Part shown: piece after piece, positions 26,137 through 35,066 of the stretch
Layout: every line of letters begins with the position of its first letter
How positions within the stretch are numbered: position 1 is the stretch's first letter
NCBI RefSeq assembly: GCF_024518675.1
Contig: NZ_JANIGL010000003.1
Coordinates: 124,001-188,000 of the forward strand
Origin: Pseudoalteromonas shioyasakiensis
GTDB taxonomy: Bacteria > Pseudomonadota > Gammaproteobacteria > Enterobacterales > Alteromonadaceae
Reading direction: 5' to 3'
DNA length: 64,000 nucleotides
The notes under the pieces: generated by a model
Told to the model about the DNA's origin: nothing
Databases searched by the model: none
Seen by the model: only the letters and a program-made list of their open reading frames with translations
Position numbers and translations under genes: made by a program

Positions 26137-26484
26137 TTAGATCATAGATTGATACTGCAACTCCTCATGACCAAGAACATCATACCCCGACAACAACCAA
26201 TCCAGTTGCTGGGGACTGAGTTCAAAATCTTGTAGACTCGCTTGGTTTGGCCATTTGAATTTTTGTTTTTCTAACCGCTTGTACCACAATGCAAATCCCG
26301 TTCTATCCCAGTAAACCAACTTGAGTTTATCTTTCGCCTTATTGCAAAACAAAAACAACGCGCCAGTGTAGGCATCACGTTCAAGCTCGCCTTCAACGAT
26401 AGCGACCAAGCCATCAATAGATTTTCGAAAATCCACAGCATCGCGGTGTAAGTAAATACATTTAGGTTCAAGAAACATTTTCAT
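26137..26484 (-). CDS. tnpB: IS66-family accessory protein TnpB (IS66 Orf2)
   Basis: The 115-residue protein matches IS66 Orf2: CIYLHRDAVDFRKSIDGLVAIVE, GALFLFCNKAKDKLKLVYWDRTG, and the KFKWPNQ segment. The start overlaps the stop of tnpA by four bases (ATGA). It is required for efficient IS66 transposition in studied elements; the mechanism is not known. It is unrelated to the RNA-guided TnpB of the neighbouring IS607-type element. Confidence 0.96.
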   Translation of the reverse strand: MKMFLEPKCIYLHRDAVDFRKSIDGLVAIVEGELERDAYTGALFLFCNKAKDKLKLVYWDRTGFALWYKRLEKQKFKWPNQASLQDFELSPQQLDWLLSGYDVLGHEELQYQSMI

Positions 26485-26780
26485 CGGGCAAGCTCGCGCA
26501 GTAATTGGCCTAGATAAGATGCAGACGTTGTGGGTGGTAAGCTGACTTTTACTTTACTAATCGAGAGGATGATTGGCTGTTGTGGTTCGATGATATCGAC
26601 GTGTTTCGTGACGTTTGCTCGAACAAAGCTTCCTGATGAGGCATTAAGTTTACTTAGCGCGGCATAAAACGTTGTTTTTGATAAAGCATTTTGCTGGCAA
26701 TAGTCAGTGATAGTTAAATCACTGGCTTGTTGTTCTTCAATAATACTGCGCCACTGTTCTAGGCTACGCGTTTTTCTCAT
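26481..26780 (-). CDS. tnpA: IS66-family accessory protein TnpA
   Basis: The start at 26780 was chosen because GAGGAG lies six bases upstream, although the frame is open 13 codons further. The roughly 99-residue protein has a helix-turn-helix of the IS3/IS66 Orf1 type: RSLEQWRSIIEEQQASDLTI, then YCQQNALSKTTFYAALSKL. It probably binds DNA. Its stop overlaps the start of tnpB, so the three genes form one operon within the element. Confidence 0.93.
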   Translation of the reverse strand: MRKTRSLEQWRSIIEEQQASDLTITDYCQQNALSKTTFYAALSKLNASSGSFVRANVTKHVDIIEPQQPIILSISKVKVSLPPTTSASYLGQLLRELAR

Positions 26781-26848
26781 GACTATCTCCTCATTGAAAT
26801 TTGGAAATAGCTTAATCATTTTACTGAGTTACTGGCAGGTGTATTTTG

Positions 26849-28669
26849 CTAGACGCTTACTACATTAAGTTTAGACAATACTGATAAACATGAATACCCC
26901 GTACCAAAGTCATCCATTGCACACTTGATCTGATGTTTATTAAGATATTCTACGAGTTTAACGGTTGCTTCAAAATCTTCTATATAACTGGACTCTAAAA
27001 TTTCAACTTCGACTTGATTTGGAAAACGAGCAAATGCATTTACCACACGCTTATAAGCACCGGCTAATAAATTTTGTGGCGAAATATTAAAGCTAACTTT
27101 CGGTTTAAAACCTTGCGCGGCAAAATTAGCTAAATCGACTTCCAACTGATCAATGACAAAGTCATCAATAATATACATCAAATTATGTTGTTCTAAGGTA
27201 TCTAAAAACCAAGGGCCAACGACTTCACCATCCGCTTGAACTAACCTAAGAAGCGCTTCAAAGCCGACTATATTTTTCGATATGGGATCTATTTTGGGTT
27301 GATAATATAACGTAAGCGCCCCTTTATTTAAGGCATCAGTCACCGTCTTTAAACTATATTGTTGTAATTGATTTTTGGAGTGGGAAATTACAAAGTTTTG
27401 CTCAGAGCTGCCCTCAATTGTCGCCCCAGCACTGTATCGCTTCACCAGCATATCAACCGCTTTGCCAGTAATATTATAACGCTTATTTGCCAATACAAAT
27501 GGGTAATAAATTGCCACATTTAACAGGATTAAAACCAATTGTAATAAAATACCTGTCCAACTATGTGTTGCCATCCAGCCGCTTAAAAACACCGGCGTAA
27601 ACCAAGGAATATTATCACTGGCATTGATCACGACAAACCCATACTCAACCACAGTGTAAGCAATAACACCGTTTACAATTGGTGTTAACAAAAAAGGAAT
27701 TAAAAAGAAGGGGTTAAACACAATGGGTAACGCATAAATCATCACCTCACTAATATTAAAAACCGCCAATGGCATCGATATACGTGCAATACTGCGCTCA
27801 TGCTCAGCGTCTTTCAGTAAATAACAGGTAATGATCAATCCCCAGATACACCCCGTTCCCCCTAATAACACGAAGATACTAAAAAAGTTATAGCTGGTTA
27901 AGCCACCTAAAAGGGTATAGTTGGTATAAGCTGCTGGCGCTAAAATATGATAAGCATTATCACCGTGTATACCAAAAAACCATAAGATGTGCGCACCCAG
28001 CATTTGTAAACTAACTTTGCTGAAAATAGACACGTCATCATTTGAGCTTACTAAATAGGATAATCCAAGTTTGCCAAGTTCAGTGATAACTGGGATCACT
28101 AAAAGAGTGAGCAGACTGACTATCAAATAAGGGAAGATCAAGTTTAAGTGCTTTCGTAAGAATAAACTTATGGTACTGATCCCAACCAATTTTAAAGCAC
28201 TAAATGAAGAAAAAAACTTAAGTAGATAACAACAAAAAATAGGCATCAAAATGGAGTATAGAACCCCTGCGCGGTTGTCGATCTGGATTTGCGTCCCGGT
28301 ATCATAAAAATAACCCGTACTGGCAGTAAAACAGGTTATCACCAACACGGGCACTGCAATGGTATTTAGCCGTAAATTTTTTGCTAGGTAATAGCTAAAA
28401 GCCAATAACGTAATTAAAGGAAACAAAGCCCAAATTAATTGATTAAAGCTATTTAAAAATGCATAACCCCCACTTCTCCCTGCTATATTAAACCATTGAT
28501 TTAATAGTGTAATTAATGAAGCAACTATAAAAAAAGGGATCAACGCAATATAGCCTTCACGCAAAGACAATATTACTGTATTAGATGACACTTTTACCGC
28601 TAAACGATTAAAATGATGAAAAATATTCGTAAAAAGCACGGTGAATTTCTTGTTATTTTTTTTATACAA
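26849..28669 (-). pseudogene. 5' part of a PTS EIIC-EAL fusion gene, truncated by IS66
   Basis: The visible frame encodes 606 residues starting from a TTG (the start is uncertain). Residues about 35-420 are a polytopic PTS sugar-permease EIIC domain (LREGYIALIPFF, the FFGIHGDN motif near 240, several membrane helices). After a linker comes an EAL domain: FEALLRL near 470, FNISPQN, VEILES and DDFGTGYS. Native sequence ends at SKLNV (residue 603). The last three residues come from IS66 DNA. With the two downstream fragments the original protein would be about 685 residues, a membrane-bound c-di-GMP phosphodiesterase with a sugar-transporter-like sensor. The truncated product lacks the late EAL metal-site residues. 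Confidence 0.92.
26861..26868. repeat. IS66 target-site duplication, right copy
   Basis: TACATTAA directly follows the IS66 right end (AGACGCTTAC at 26851-26860) and is identical to the copy at 24489-24496. Confidence 0.95.
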
Positions 28670-28807
28670 TACCTAAATAAGGAAATTTAACAAGTCGAAC
28701 CTATTGCTAAATCAAAAAACCAGCAACTAAAAGTTACTTAAAAGCAACATCTGCATTACATTTACTAGATGATGTAATTAGTGCTAGCGCCATAATAAGC
28801 GATTACT

Positions 28808-29140
28808 CTAAGCGTAAATATCCACACCAATTAGGTTTTGCACTTCGGCGCGGCGCTCAAGGTTGGCAAATTCAGTATAAGTGGAAATGGCTTTACTTAC
28901 TTTAGGTGAGGGTTGGTCATAGATTGTTTGTTGATATTGGGTATTGGTTTTGTTGCTGTTTAATTGAAGCTTCTGAGCAAGATCAAAGCCTTCTTGACTC
29001 GACTTAACATATTCTGGCTTTTGTTCATGGGCATTAGATTGCTCTAATAAACGTTGCGGTTTATTAGCTACATTCTGTTTAGAGGTAATCTTACCGGGAA
29101 TATCCCCCGTGTAAAAACCTGAGCCAATGGGTAAAGTCAC
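28808..29140 (-). CDS. Small conserved-looking protein of unknown function
   Basis: The 110-residue frame starts with a GTG (an ATG two bases upstream runs straight into TGA). It is polar, Gln/Asn/Lys-rich and probably mostly disordered, ending in a more ordered C-terminal tail: SKAISTYTEFANLERRAEVQ, then NLIGVDIYA. The tail looks like a short conserved motif; proteins of this style ending in GVDxYA occur near tsaB in related genomes as far as I remember, without a known function. No signal peptide or membrane segment is seen. The stop of the next gene upstream, tsaB, lies 72 bases away on the same strand. Confidence 0.6.
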   Translation of the reverse strand: MTLPIGSGFYTGDIPGKITSKQNVANKPQRLLEQSNAHEQKPEYVKSSQEGFDLAQKLQLNSNKTNTQYQQTIYDQPSPKVSKAISTYTEFANLERRAEVQNLIGVDIYA

Positions 29141-29212
29141 ATGCAGTTCTCATCAAAAAGGTCACTTGAATTATGTGCCATAATCCGTGACCTTGCAAGT
29201 TTGTAGTTTATT

Positions 29213-29923
29213 CTATTCGCGACCAGGCAGCTTTTTCCAGGTTACGGTATCACGTACATATTTAGGCTGTGCTTGAGCCGCTTCTACAGTTTGGTTATGG
29301 ACAAAGCCCTTAATAACTGATGCCGACATATACAACGCATTTGGCAGTGTAATGTCATTATTAAGCGTCATACCAGCAATACCTTGTAAAGTTTCTGGGT
29401 AAGTTTGCCAGCCAGTACCAACAGCCACCCCCTGCTTATTATTTAAATCAAGATTATCTGGCTTAAGTACTTGTTCTTTGCCCACTAATTCCATGGTGCT
29501 ATCTGCTGCAAGCTTATATTGAGCGTAATAAATTTCCCCCATACGCGCATCAATGGCACTAAATACCTCTGTTGCACCGGTTTCTTGATATGCTTGCTGC
29601 GCCATCATTTGTAGTGTGGATACACCAACTAACGGTAAGTTACAGGCATAAGCAAGGCCCTGGGCTATGGCAACACTAATTCTCACACCAGTAAAACTGC
29701 CCGGACCTTGTCCAAAGCCAATGACGTCTAAATCTTGCAAACGGCAATTTGCTTTTTCTAAAAGAGCATCAACTAAAGGAAGAATTTTTTGACTGTGTTG
29801 CTGAGGACACTCTTCAAAATGCGAATACGTCTGACCATTTATAGTTAACACCAAAGAAAGTGCTTCTGTTGATGCATCAAGTGCTAAAAAATTTACCGCA
29901 GGATTAGTTGCTGTATTACTCAT
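29213..29923 (-). CDS. tsaB: tRNA threonylcarbamoyladenosine biosynthesis protein TsaB
   Basis: The 236-residue protein has the ASKHA-fold motifs of TsaB: LALDASTEALSL near residue 12, HSQKILPLVDALL, GFGQGPGSFTGVRISVAIAQ near residue 88, and AIDARMGEIYYA. TsaB works with TsaD and TsaE in making t6A37 on ANN-decoding tRNAs. It lies just after yoaA on the same strand with a short spacer, as in E. coli, and so is probably in the same operon. Confidence 0.97.
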   Translation of the reverse strand: MSNTATNPAVNFLALDASTEALSLVLTINGQTYSHFEECPQQHSQKILPLVDALLEKANCRLQDLDVIGFGQGPGSFTGVRISVAIAQGLAYACNLPLVGVSTLQMMAQQAYQETGATEVFSAIDARMGEIYYAQYKLAADSTMELVGKEQVLKPDNLDLNNKQGVAVGTGWQTYPETLQGIAGMTLNNDITLPNALYMSASVIKGFVHNQTVEAAQAQPKYVRDTVTWKKLPGRE

Positions 29924-29934
29924 GTTTGGTTTCT

Positions 29935-31866
29935 CTAATTTATTTGTTCTAAAAACTCACTCGCCACTTCAATGCTTCTGGTACGGCGCATTGGCGGTAA
30001 ACTTTTCAAAAAAACTTGGCCATATTGGCGGGTAACTAAGCGATTGTCACAAATGACTAATACACCTTTATCTTTATTATCACGAATTAATCGCCCCACC
30101 CCTTGTTTTAGTGCGATAACCGCTTGAGGCAATTGAATATAAGCAAAAGGGTCGTGCCCTTGCATTTGTGCATCCTGCATTTTTGCTTGTAATAACGGGT
30201 CATCGGGGGCTGCAAATGGTAACTTATCTATGATAACACAACTTAACGTACTGCCTCTGACATCAACCCCTTCCCAGAACGAGGCCGTGCCTAATAATAC
30301 AGCATTACCATGGCGGGTAAACTTCTCTAGTATGATGCGTTTAGACATTTGGCCTTGCATATAAATAGGGTAATCGATTTGAGCGCTTAACCCTTCTGCG
30401 ACTAAATGCATCATGCGATAACTTGTAAAAAGCACAAAGCACCGCCCTTTCGCTGCTTTAATAAGTGCCAATGTATGCTTAATAATTGCATGCGGCATAT
30501 TCGCGGCATGTGTTTCAGGTAGATAGCGAGGTAAACATAACAATGCTTGCTCATGGTAATCAAACGGACTATCTACCATCATGCTTTGTGCAGGCTTAAG
30601 ACCCAGGCTTGCATTAAAATGCTCAAGGCCATTATCAACCGATAAAGTAGCCGAGGTAAATACAAAACCCGCGCCAGTTTCTTGCATCATTTGCGCAAAC
30701 TTAACGGACACATTCAATGGGGTAACATGCACGGTTAAGTAGCGACGGGTCGTTTCATACCAGTAACTATAACCCGTTTGGCTAATGTCAAATACACGTT
30801 CTAATTGCCCTTTGAATACAAGGGTTCGCTCAAAAGGGTGTTCTATTTTGTCACTTCTATCTAAACAATGCTTCAGCACTTGATAGAGGAAATCTAGATC
30901 ACTGATCACTCGGTGCAAGGCTGCACATACATCCTTATTGGCAAGTTTTTCTCGCCAATCCCCGCGGCTGCTGTCTAAGCCAAATTGCAAACGTAAGTCA
31001 GCCACACTGGTCTCTAACTTATTGAGGGTTTTACCTAATTGCAGCATATCTTGGATTTCAGCACGATAAATAGCACGTAAATCATTAATTAAATCAATTA
31101 ACTTTTTGCTACTAACACTTTCTCCAAAATAATCACTGGCAATTTCGCTAAGTTGATGGGCTTCATCAAAAATGTACGCATCTGCAGTGGGGATAAGTTC
31201 AGCAAAACCTGTATCTTTCACTGCCATATCGGAAAAAAACAAATGATGATTGACAACCACAACGTCGGCTTCCATGGCTGTTAACCGTGCTTTTCGGATA
31301 TAACACTCTTGAAAATCAGGACATTCTTTACCTAAGCAATTATCAGCCGTGGAGCTGACATAAGGCAGCACTTTGGCATCTTCTTCAATGCCAATACAAT
31401 CGGCTAAATCACCGGTATGAGTTTCACTAGCAAATTTAGCCACCATAGCGAGTTGATGCATGACATCAGAGTCATCTGTTGGCACATGAGCAACATGCTG
31501 ACTCAAGCGGTAGGTACATAAGTAATTGCTGCGGCCTTTTAACAGAGCCGTTTTTTTACTGGCGCCTAAGGCTTTAACCAATTGCGGTAAATCACGATGA
31601 TAAAGTTGCTCTTGCAGCGCCTTTGTCCCCGTTGAAATAATGGTTTTGCCTTTTGACTTTAATGCAGGAGCTAAGTAAGCATAGGTTTTACCCGTACCAG
31701 TCCCCGCTTCAACTACAAGTTGAGAACGGTTTTTCAGTGCTTCGCTTACCGCAACAGCCATATCAATTTGTGGTTGCCGAGGGGTGTAACCATCAAGGGA
31801 AAGCGCTAATGGGCCTGTTGCACTAAAAAGCTCTTTGATAATATCGTTCGCTTGACCAAATATAAT
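29935..31866 (-). CDS. yoaA: ATP-dependent DNA helicase YoaA (XPD/DinG family), apparent ATT start
   Basis: Superfamily 2 helicase motifs are clear: Walker A EAGTGTGKTYAYLAP, the iron-sulfur cysteine cluster (YLCTYR, NCLGKECPDFQECY), DEAH in YIFDEAHQLSE and the late motif QGVGRLIRDNKDKG. YoaA acts in replication-fork repair together with the HolC clamp-loader subunit. The first ATG (31761) would cut off the conserved Q-motif segment GYTPRQPQIDM and about 35 residues. Family-like sequence continues upstream to a TAA, with no ATG, GTG or TTG in between. The start was placed at an ATT (31866), giving 643 residues, close to the E. coli length. The exact start is inference. Confidence 0.88.
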   Translation of the reverse strand: MIFGQANDIIKELFSATGPLALSLDGYTPRQPQIDMAVAVSEALKNRSQLVVEAGTGTGKTYAYLAPALKSKGKTIISTGTKALQEQLYHRDLPQLVKALGASKKTALLKGRSNYLCTYRLSQHVAHVPTDDSDVMHQLAMVAKFASETHTGDLADCIGIEEDAKVLPYVSSTADNCLGKECPDFQECYIRKARLTAMEADVVVVNHHLFFSDMAVKDTGFAELIPTADAYIFDEAHQLSEIASDYFGESVSSKKLIDLINDLRAIYRAEIQDMLQLGKTLNKLETSVADLRLQFGLDSSRGDWREKLANKDVCAALHRVISDLDFLYQVLKHCLDRSDKIEHPFERTLVFKGQLERVFDISQTGYSYWYETTRRYLTVHVTPLNVSVKFAQMMQETGAGFVFTSATLSVDNGLEHFNASLGLKPAQSMMVDSPFDYHEQALLCLPRYLPETHAANMPHAIIKHTLALIKAAKGRCFVLFTSYRMMHLVAEGLSAQIDYPIYMQGQMSKRIILEKFTRHGNAVLLGTASFWEGVDVRGSTLSCVIIDKLPFAAPDDPLLQAKMQDAQMQGHDPFAYIQLPQAVIALKQGVGRLIRDNKDKGVLVICDNRLVTRQYGQVFLKSLPPMRRTRSIEVASEFLEQIN

Positions 31867-32029
31867 TGCGGAATTTTACAAAAGCAGAGCCTTAAGGGCA
31901 AGTTAATCCATCACGATAACCCAAGAATCTTTATACAGTCCATTACTTGTAACAACACAAGTTAGGCGGAACACTAATTGCTTATATTTTCAGTTAAAAG
32001 AGTAAAACGAATAAGCGCAAAGGATGCTA

Positions 32030-33094
32030 ATGCTTGATAAATTAATGCAATACAATTCGTTTGATGAACCTTGGCTACTACTTATTGCTGGCACTATGTC
32101 ATGCGCTATTATATTGTTTTTATTAAAATATATAATTTTTTGGCTATTGAGAAAGTGGACAAAATCAACTGGGTTTGTGTTTGATACTTTATTGGTTAAT
32201 TCGCTTTCCACACCGGTTACATTGTGCACTATTATGGTGCTATTAATTATTTTTAGTCACCTTTTAGATGCAACAGGCTTTATGGCAGAGCAACCTTTGC
32301 CTATTGAAGCAACTGCAAAAGCGATTTGTATTATTGCCTTGATCCTATTTTTTGATAATTTTTTATTTGGTACTGTTGATTATTACAGTCGAAAATCGAC
32401 CGTGGTTTCAAATAGCCACAGTATCATAAAAGGTCTGTTACGATGCTCCATTTTATGTATCGGGATGCTTGTTCTGCTAGGTACTCTAGGTATTTCAATT
32501 ACACCTATCATCGCCTCTTTAGGAATCACTTCATTGGCCGTTGCACTTGCATTACAGCCAACGTTAGAAAATTTTTTTTCGGGTGTACAACTGGTAATAG
32601 ATAAACCTATTCGTGTTGGTGATTTCATAGAACTTGAAAGTAAAGAGCAAGGGTTTGTTGAAAAAATTGGCTGGCGCTCTACCTGGGTTAAAATGCTACC
32701 TAATAACATGATTATCATACCGAATAGCCAATTATCTAAATCTAAAATCATTAATTACTTTTACCCAGAAAAAGAACTAAGCGTTCCTGTGGAAGTCAGC
32801 GTACATTACAAATCAGATCTAGAACGAGTAGAACAAATTACCCTTGAAGTTGCACGAGAGATTTTAGTCAGCCATGAATGGGGTGTCGATGATTACAGTA
32901 CATTTGTTGTCTATCATACTTTTGACCAATCAAGTATAAATTTTACAGTAATGCTCAGAGTGAAAGAATATTTTAATCGGTTTTGGGTTAAATCTGCATT
33001 TATAAAAGCGCTGCATAAACGCTTTAGCCAAGAAGGAATTGTTATCCCATTCCCTATCAGAGCAATCAATACAAACCAAGAAAAAGACACTTAG
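32030..33094 (+). CDS. MscS-family mechanosensitive ion channel
   Basis: The ATG at 32030 (MLDKLMQYNS) is preferred to one at 32024, because AAGGA lies at a proper distance. The roughly 354-residue protein has three or more N-terminal membrane segments (about 17-40, 65-85, 98-115), then the pore helix and MscS beta domain: GITSLAVALALQPTLENFFSGVQLVIDKPIRVGDFIEL, followed by GFVEKIGWRSTWVKMLPNN and IPNSQLSKSKIINY. It opens under membrane tension to release solutes during osmotic downshock. It stands alone, diverging from yoaA and followed by the antiporter. Confidence 0.93.
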   Translation: MLDKLMQYNSFDEPWLLLIAGTMSCAIILFLLKYIIFWLLRKWTKSTGFVFDTLLVNSLSTPVTLCTIMVLLIIFSHLLDATGFMAEQPLPIEATAKAICIIALILFFDNFLFGTVDYYSRKSTVVSNSHSIIKGLLRCSILCIGMLVLLGTLGISITPIIASLGITSLAVALALQPTLENFFSGVQLVIDKPIRVGDFIELESKEQGFVEKIGWRSTWVKMLPNNMIIIPNSQLSKSKIINYFYPEKELSVPVEVSVHYKSDLERVEQITLEVAREILVSHEWGVDDYSTFVVYHTFDQSSINFTVMLRVKEYFNRFWVKSAFIKALHKRFSQEGIVIPFPIRAINTNQEKDT

Positions 33095-33228
33095 GTAACC
33101 GATTAAATTTAGCTGTAGGTCAAAAAATTATAAATAATGTGACACATATGACTTTGCGCAGTAGCATATGTACAGACTTAATTTATCACTAATAGTTTTC
33201 AGTAGAAAATCACTTTTAAGGTTAACCT

Positions 33229-34509
33229 ATGAATGCTTGGTATCTGATCTGTTTTTTATCTGCAATTGCAATTTTTATCGCATTTGCTAACCAATACATC
33301 CTGAAAATGCAAACCACCATTGCCATAACGACAGGCTCAGTTGTGATTTCATTATTATTAATTTTAGCAGTAAAACTACAAGGCGACTCAACCGCCCTTG
33401 AGATCACCCAAGTTGTTTCAAGTATTAATTTCAACCAATTGTTGCTCAAAGGGATGTTAGGGTTTCTACTGTTCGCTGGCGCGCTTGAAATCAATCTCGC
33501 TGCGCTAAAAAAGCAACGCTGGGAAATCACTGCTCTGGTGTTATTTTCAACCTTGGCTTCAACATTCATCATTGGTTATTTAAGCTTTTACGCATTTGAG
33601 CTACTTGGGTGGTCTGTCCCCTTTATTTACTGTTTATTGTTTGGCGCACTTATCAGCCCAACCGACCCTATAGCTGTGCTCGCTATAATCAAACAAATGC
33701 GTGCTCCCGAGGGGATATCTGTGCAAGTTGAAGGCGAGTCACTGTTTAACGATGGTATTGGTTTGGTGATCTTCACCACCATTTTTGCAGTGGCGTTTTA
33801 TGGCACTGAAGCAACAGTCGTTGATATAGGTGAGTTATTCTTAGTTGATGCCATTGGTGGTATCGTATTTGGCTTAGTTATTGCGCTAGTAGGCCACTTT
33901 TTAATAATTAACAGCCGCGATGTTAACATTCGTTTATTACTCACTTTAACTATCCCAACAGCAGGATTTGCTGCTGCCAATATTTGGGAAATATCAGGTG
34001 CATTGGCCATGGTCACCAGCGGTATATTGCTTGGTAATATCACCCGCAGCAAAGCCACTGAACGCACAGGGCCTGAAGACACACGCTACGTAAAAGATTT
34101 TTGGCACGCCACTGATAGCTTTCTAAATGCGTTATTGTTTTTGATTATTGGTATGCTCATTGTCACTATGCCCATCAGCCTTGCGGAAATTGGCTTAGGT
34201 TTACTTATGGTACCAGTTGTACTTTTTGCCCGTTTTATCAGTGTTGGCGCGCCGTTTGTGGTGTTCAAGAAGTTTAGAAAATACGACAAACATACAGTGA
34301 AAATCTTAACTTGGGGTGGTTTGCGTGGTGGTTTGGCACTAGCAATGGCCGCAGCAATCCCACGTGATGAGGTGTTTATTGGGCAATCAGATTTGCACAA
34401 CCTTATTGTTATAATTACTTATGTGGTCGTGATATTCTCTATTATTGTTCAGGGTCTAACTATTTCCCCTCTCATTGAAAGTAGTATCAGTGCCAACAAA
34501 GAAAAATAA
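33229..34509 (+). CDS. Sodium/proton antiporter of the CPA1 (NhaP) family
   Basis: The 426-residue protein is nearly all hydrophobic, with about 12 membrane segments. The family motifs are present: FLLFAGALEINL near residue 80, ISPTDPIAVLA near 142 (the Asp is the ion-binding residue), EGESLFNDGIGLV near 167 and WGGLRGGLALAMA near 365. It exchanges Na+ (or K+) for protons and is expected in a marine bacterium. The nearby MscS channel suggests a shared theme of osmotic control, though they are separate transcription units about 130 bases apart. Confidence 0.93.
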   Translation: MNAWYLICFLSAIAIFIAFANQYILKMQTTIAITTGSVVISLLLILAVKLQGDSTALEITQVVSSINFNQLLLKGMLGFLLFAGALEINLAALKKQRWEITALVLFSTLASTFIIGYLSFYAFELLGWSVPFIYCLLFGALISPTDPIAVLAIIKQMRAPEGISVQVEGESLFNDGIGLVIFTTIFAVAFYGTEATVVDIGELFLVDAIGGIVFGLVIALVGHFLIINSRDVNIRLLLTLTIPTAGFAAANIWEISGALAMVTSGILLGNITRSKATERTGPEDTRYVKDFWHATDSFLNALLFLIIGMLIVTMPISLAEIGLGLLMVPVVLFARFISVGAPFVVFKKFRKYDKHTVKILTWGGLRGGLALAMAAAIPRDEVFIGQSDLHNLIVIITYVVVIFSIIVQGLTISPLIESSISANKEK

Positions 34510-34518
34510 AATTAAATA

Positions 34519-34545
34519 GCTATCGCCGCGATAGCCCTATCGCGG
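34519..34545. terminator. Two mutually exclusive hairpins between converging genes
   Basis: GCTATCG/CGATAGC (34519-34535) and CCGCGATAG/CTATCGCGG (34526-34545) overlap, so only one can form at a time. No clean T-run follows on either strand, so terminator function is uncertain. Confidence 0.4.
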
Positions 34546-34599
34546 CTCAGCAAAAACTAATTAATTATGCTATTGAGGTGAATAAGTTATCACCCTTTT

Positions 34600-34833
34600 T
34601 TACGCCCATGTATCTAAGTGGTTATCATCTTCGTTGTTGTTTTCCTGCTGTTTTTTTCTTTCTTGCACGGCTTTTTCTGCCATTTTAGTTTGCTGAGCCA
34701 ACTCCCTTTTTTGCCGCTTTTCACGCTCAATTCGCTGCGCGTTCGAGTCTTTTAGCCCCGCAATATGAAAAGCACCTTTAGATTCAATCTGCAAGCGAGT
34801 TATTTGCCCTAAATAAGGGATCATAATATCCAT
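34600..34833 (-). CDS. Small coiled-coil protein of unknown function
   Basis: An excellent ribosome site (AAAGGAGG, five bases before the ATG) supports a real gene. The 77-residue product begins with a short ordered segment (MDIMIPYLGQITRLQIESKG), then a strongly charged Lys/Arg/Glu/Gln-rich helix (about residues 34-63) likely to form a coiled coil, and an acidic tail NNEDDNHLDTWA. No family is recognised. It lies alone on the minus strand between the antiporter and the his leader. Confidence 0.7.
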   Translation of the reverse strand: MDIMIPYLGQITRLQIESKGAFHIAGLKDSNAQRIEREKRQKRELAQQTKMAEKAVQERKKQQENNNEDDNHLDTWA

Positions 34834-35015
34834 GCGTTCCTCCTTTGGTTACTCTTATCATCGGCCGTTATAGCTTATTCTTTAATTTATGCAAAAAAAA
34901 CTTGCCACCTATAACAAAAATATGTTTTTCTATATGTGAAATTTACTTAAACAGATTAAACACTTTTGTTTCGACTCTGTAATACAAAACAAAATGTTAT
35001 TTAGGAAATATTATA

Positions 35016-35066
35016 ATGCGCTTAAACCTGACAACAGTACATCATCACCACCATTCACCGGAATAA
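35016..35066 (+). CDS. hisL: his operon leader peptide HisL
   Basis: A 16-residue frame, MRLNLTTVHHHHHSPE, contains five consecutive His codons and ends at TAA (35064-35066). AGGAAA lies upstream of the ATG. Translation of this peptide senses charged tRNA-His: a ribosome waiting at the His codons frees the downstream RNA to form the antiterminator. Confidence 0.95.
   Translation: MRLNLTTVHHHHHSPE

Larger units (their letters stand above)
24497..26860 (-). mobile_element. IS66-family insertion sequence, complete
   Basis: The element is 2,364 bp. Its terminal inverted repeats both begin GTAAGCGT: the left end at 24497-24519 and the right end, read on the minus strand, at 26860-26838 match at 19 of 23 positions. 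It is flanked by the 8-bp duplication TACATTAA, the size typical of IS66. It carries tnpA, tnpB and tnpC on the minus strand, all open. Intact ends, exact duplication and open genes indicate a recent, probably still functional insertion. Its orientation is the same as the gene it interrupts. Confidence 0.97.

Noticed and set aside
31925..31945. Possible LexA box upstream of yoaA (ACTGTATAAAGATTC on the minus strand)
   Set aside because: Only the left half fits; the CAG at the required ten-base spacing is absent.
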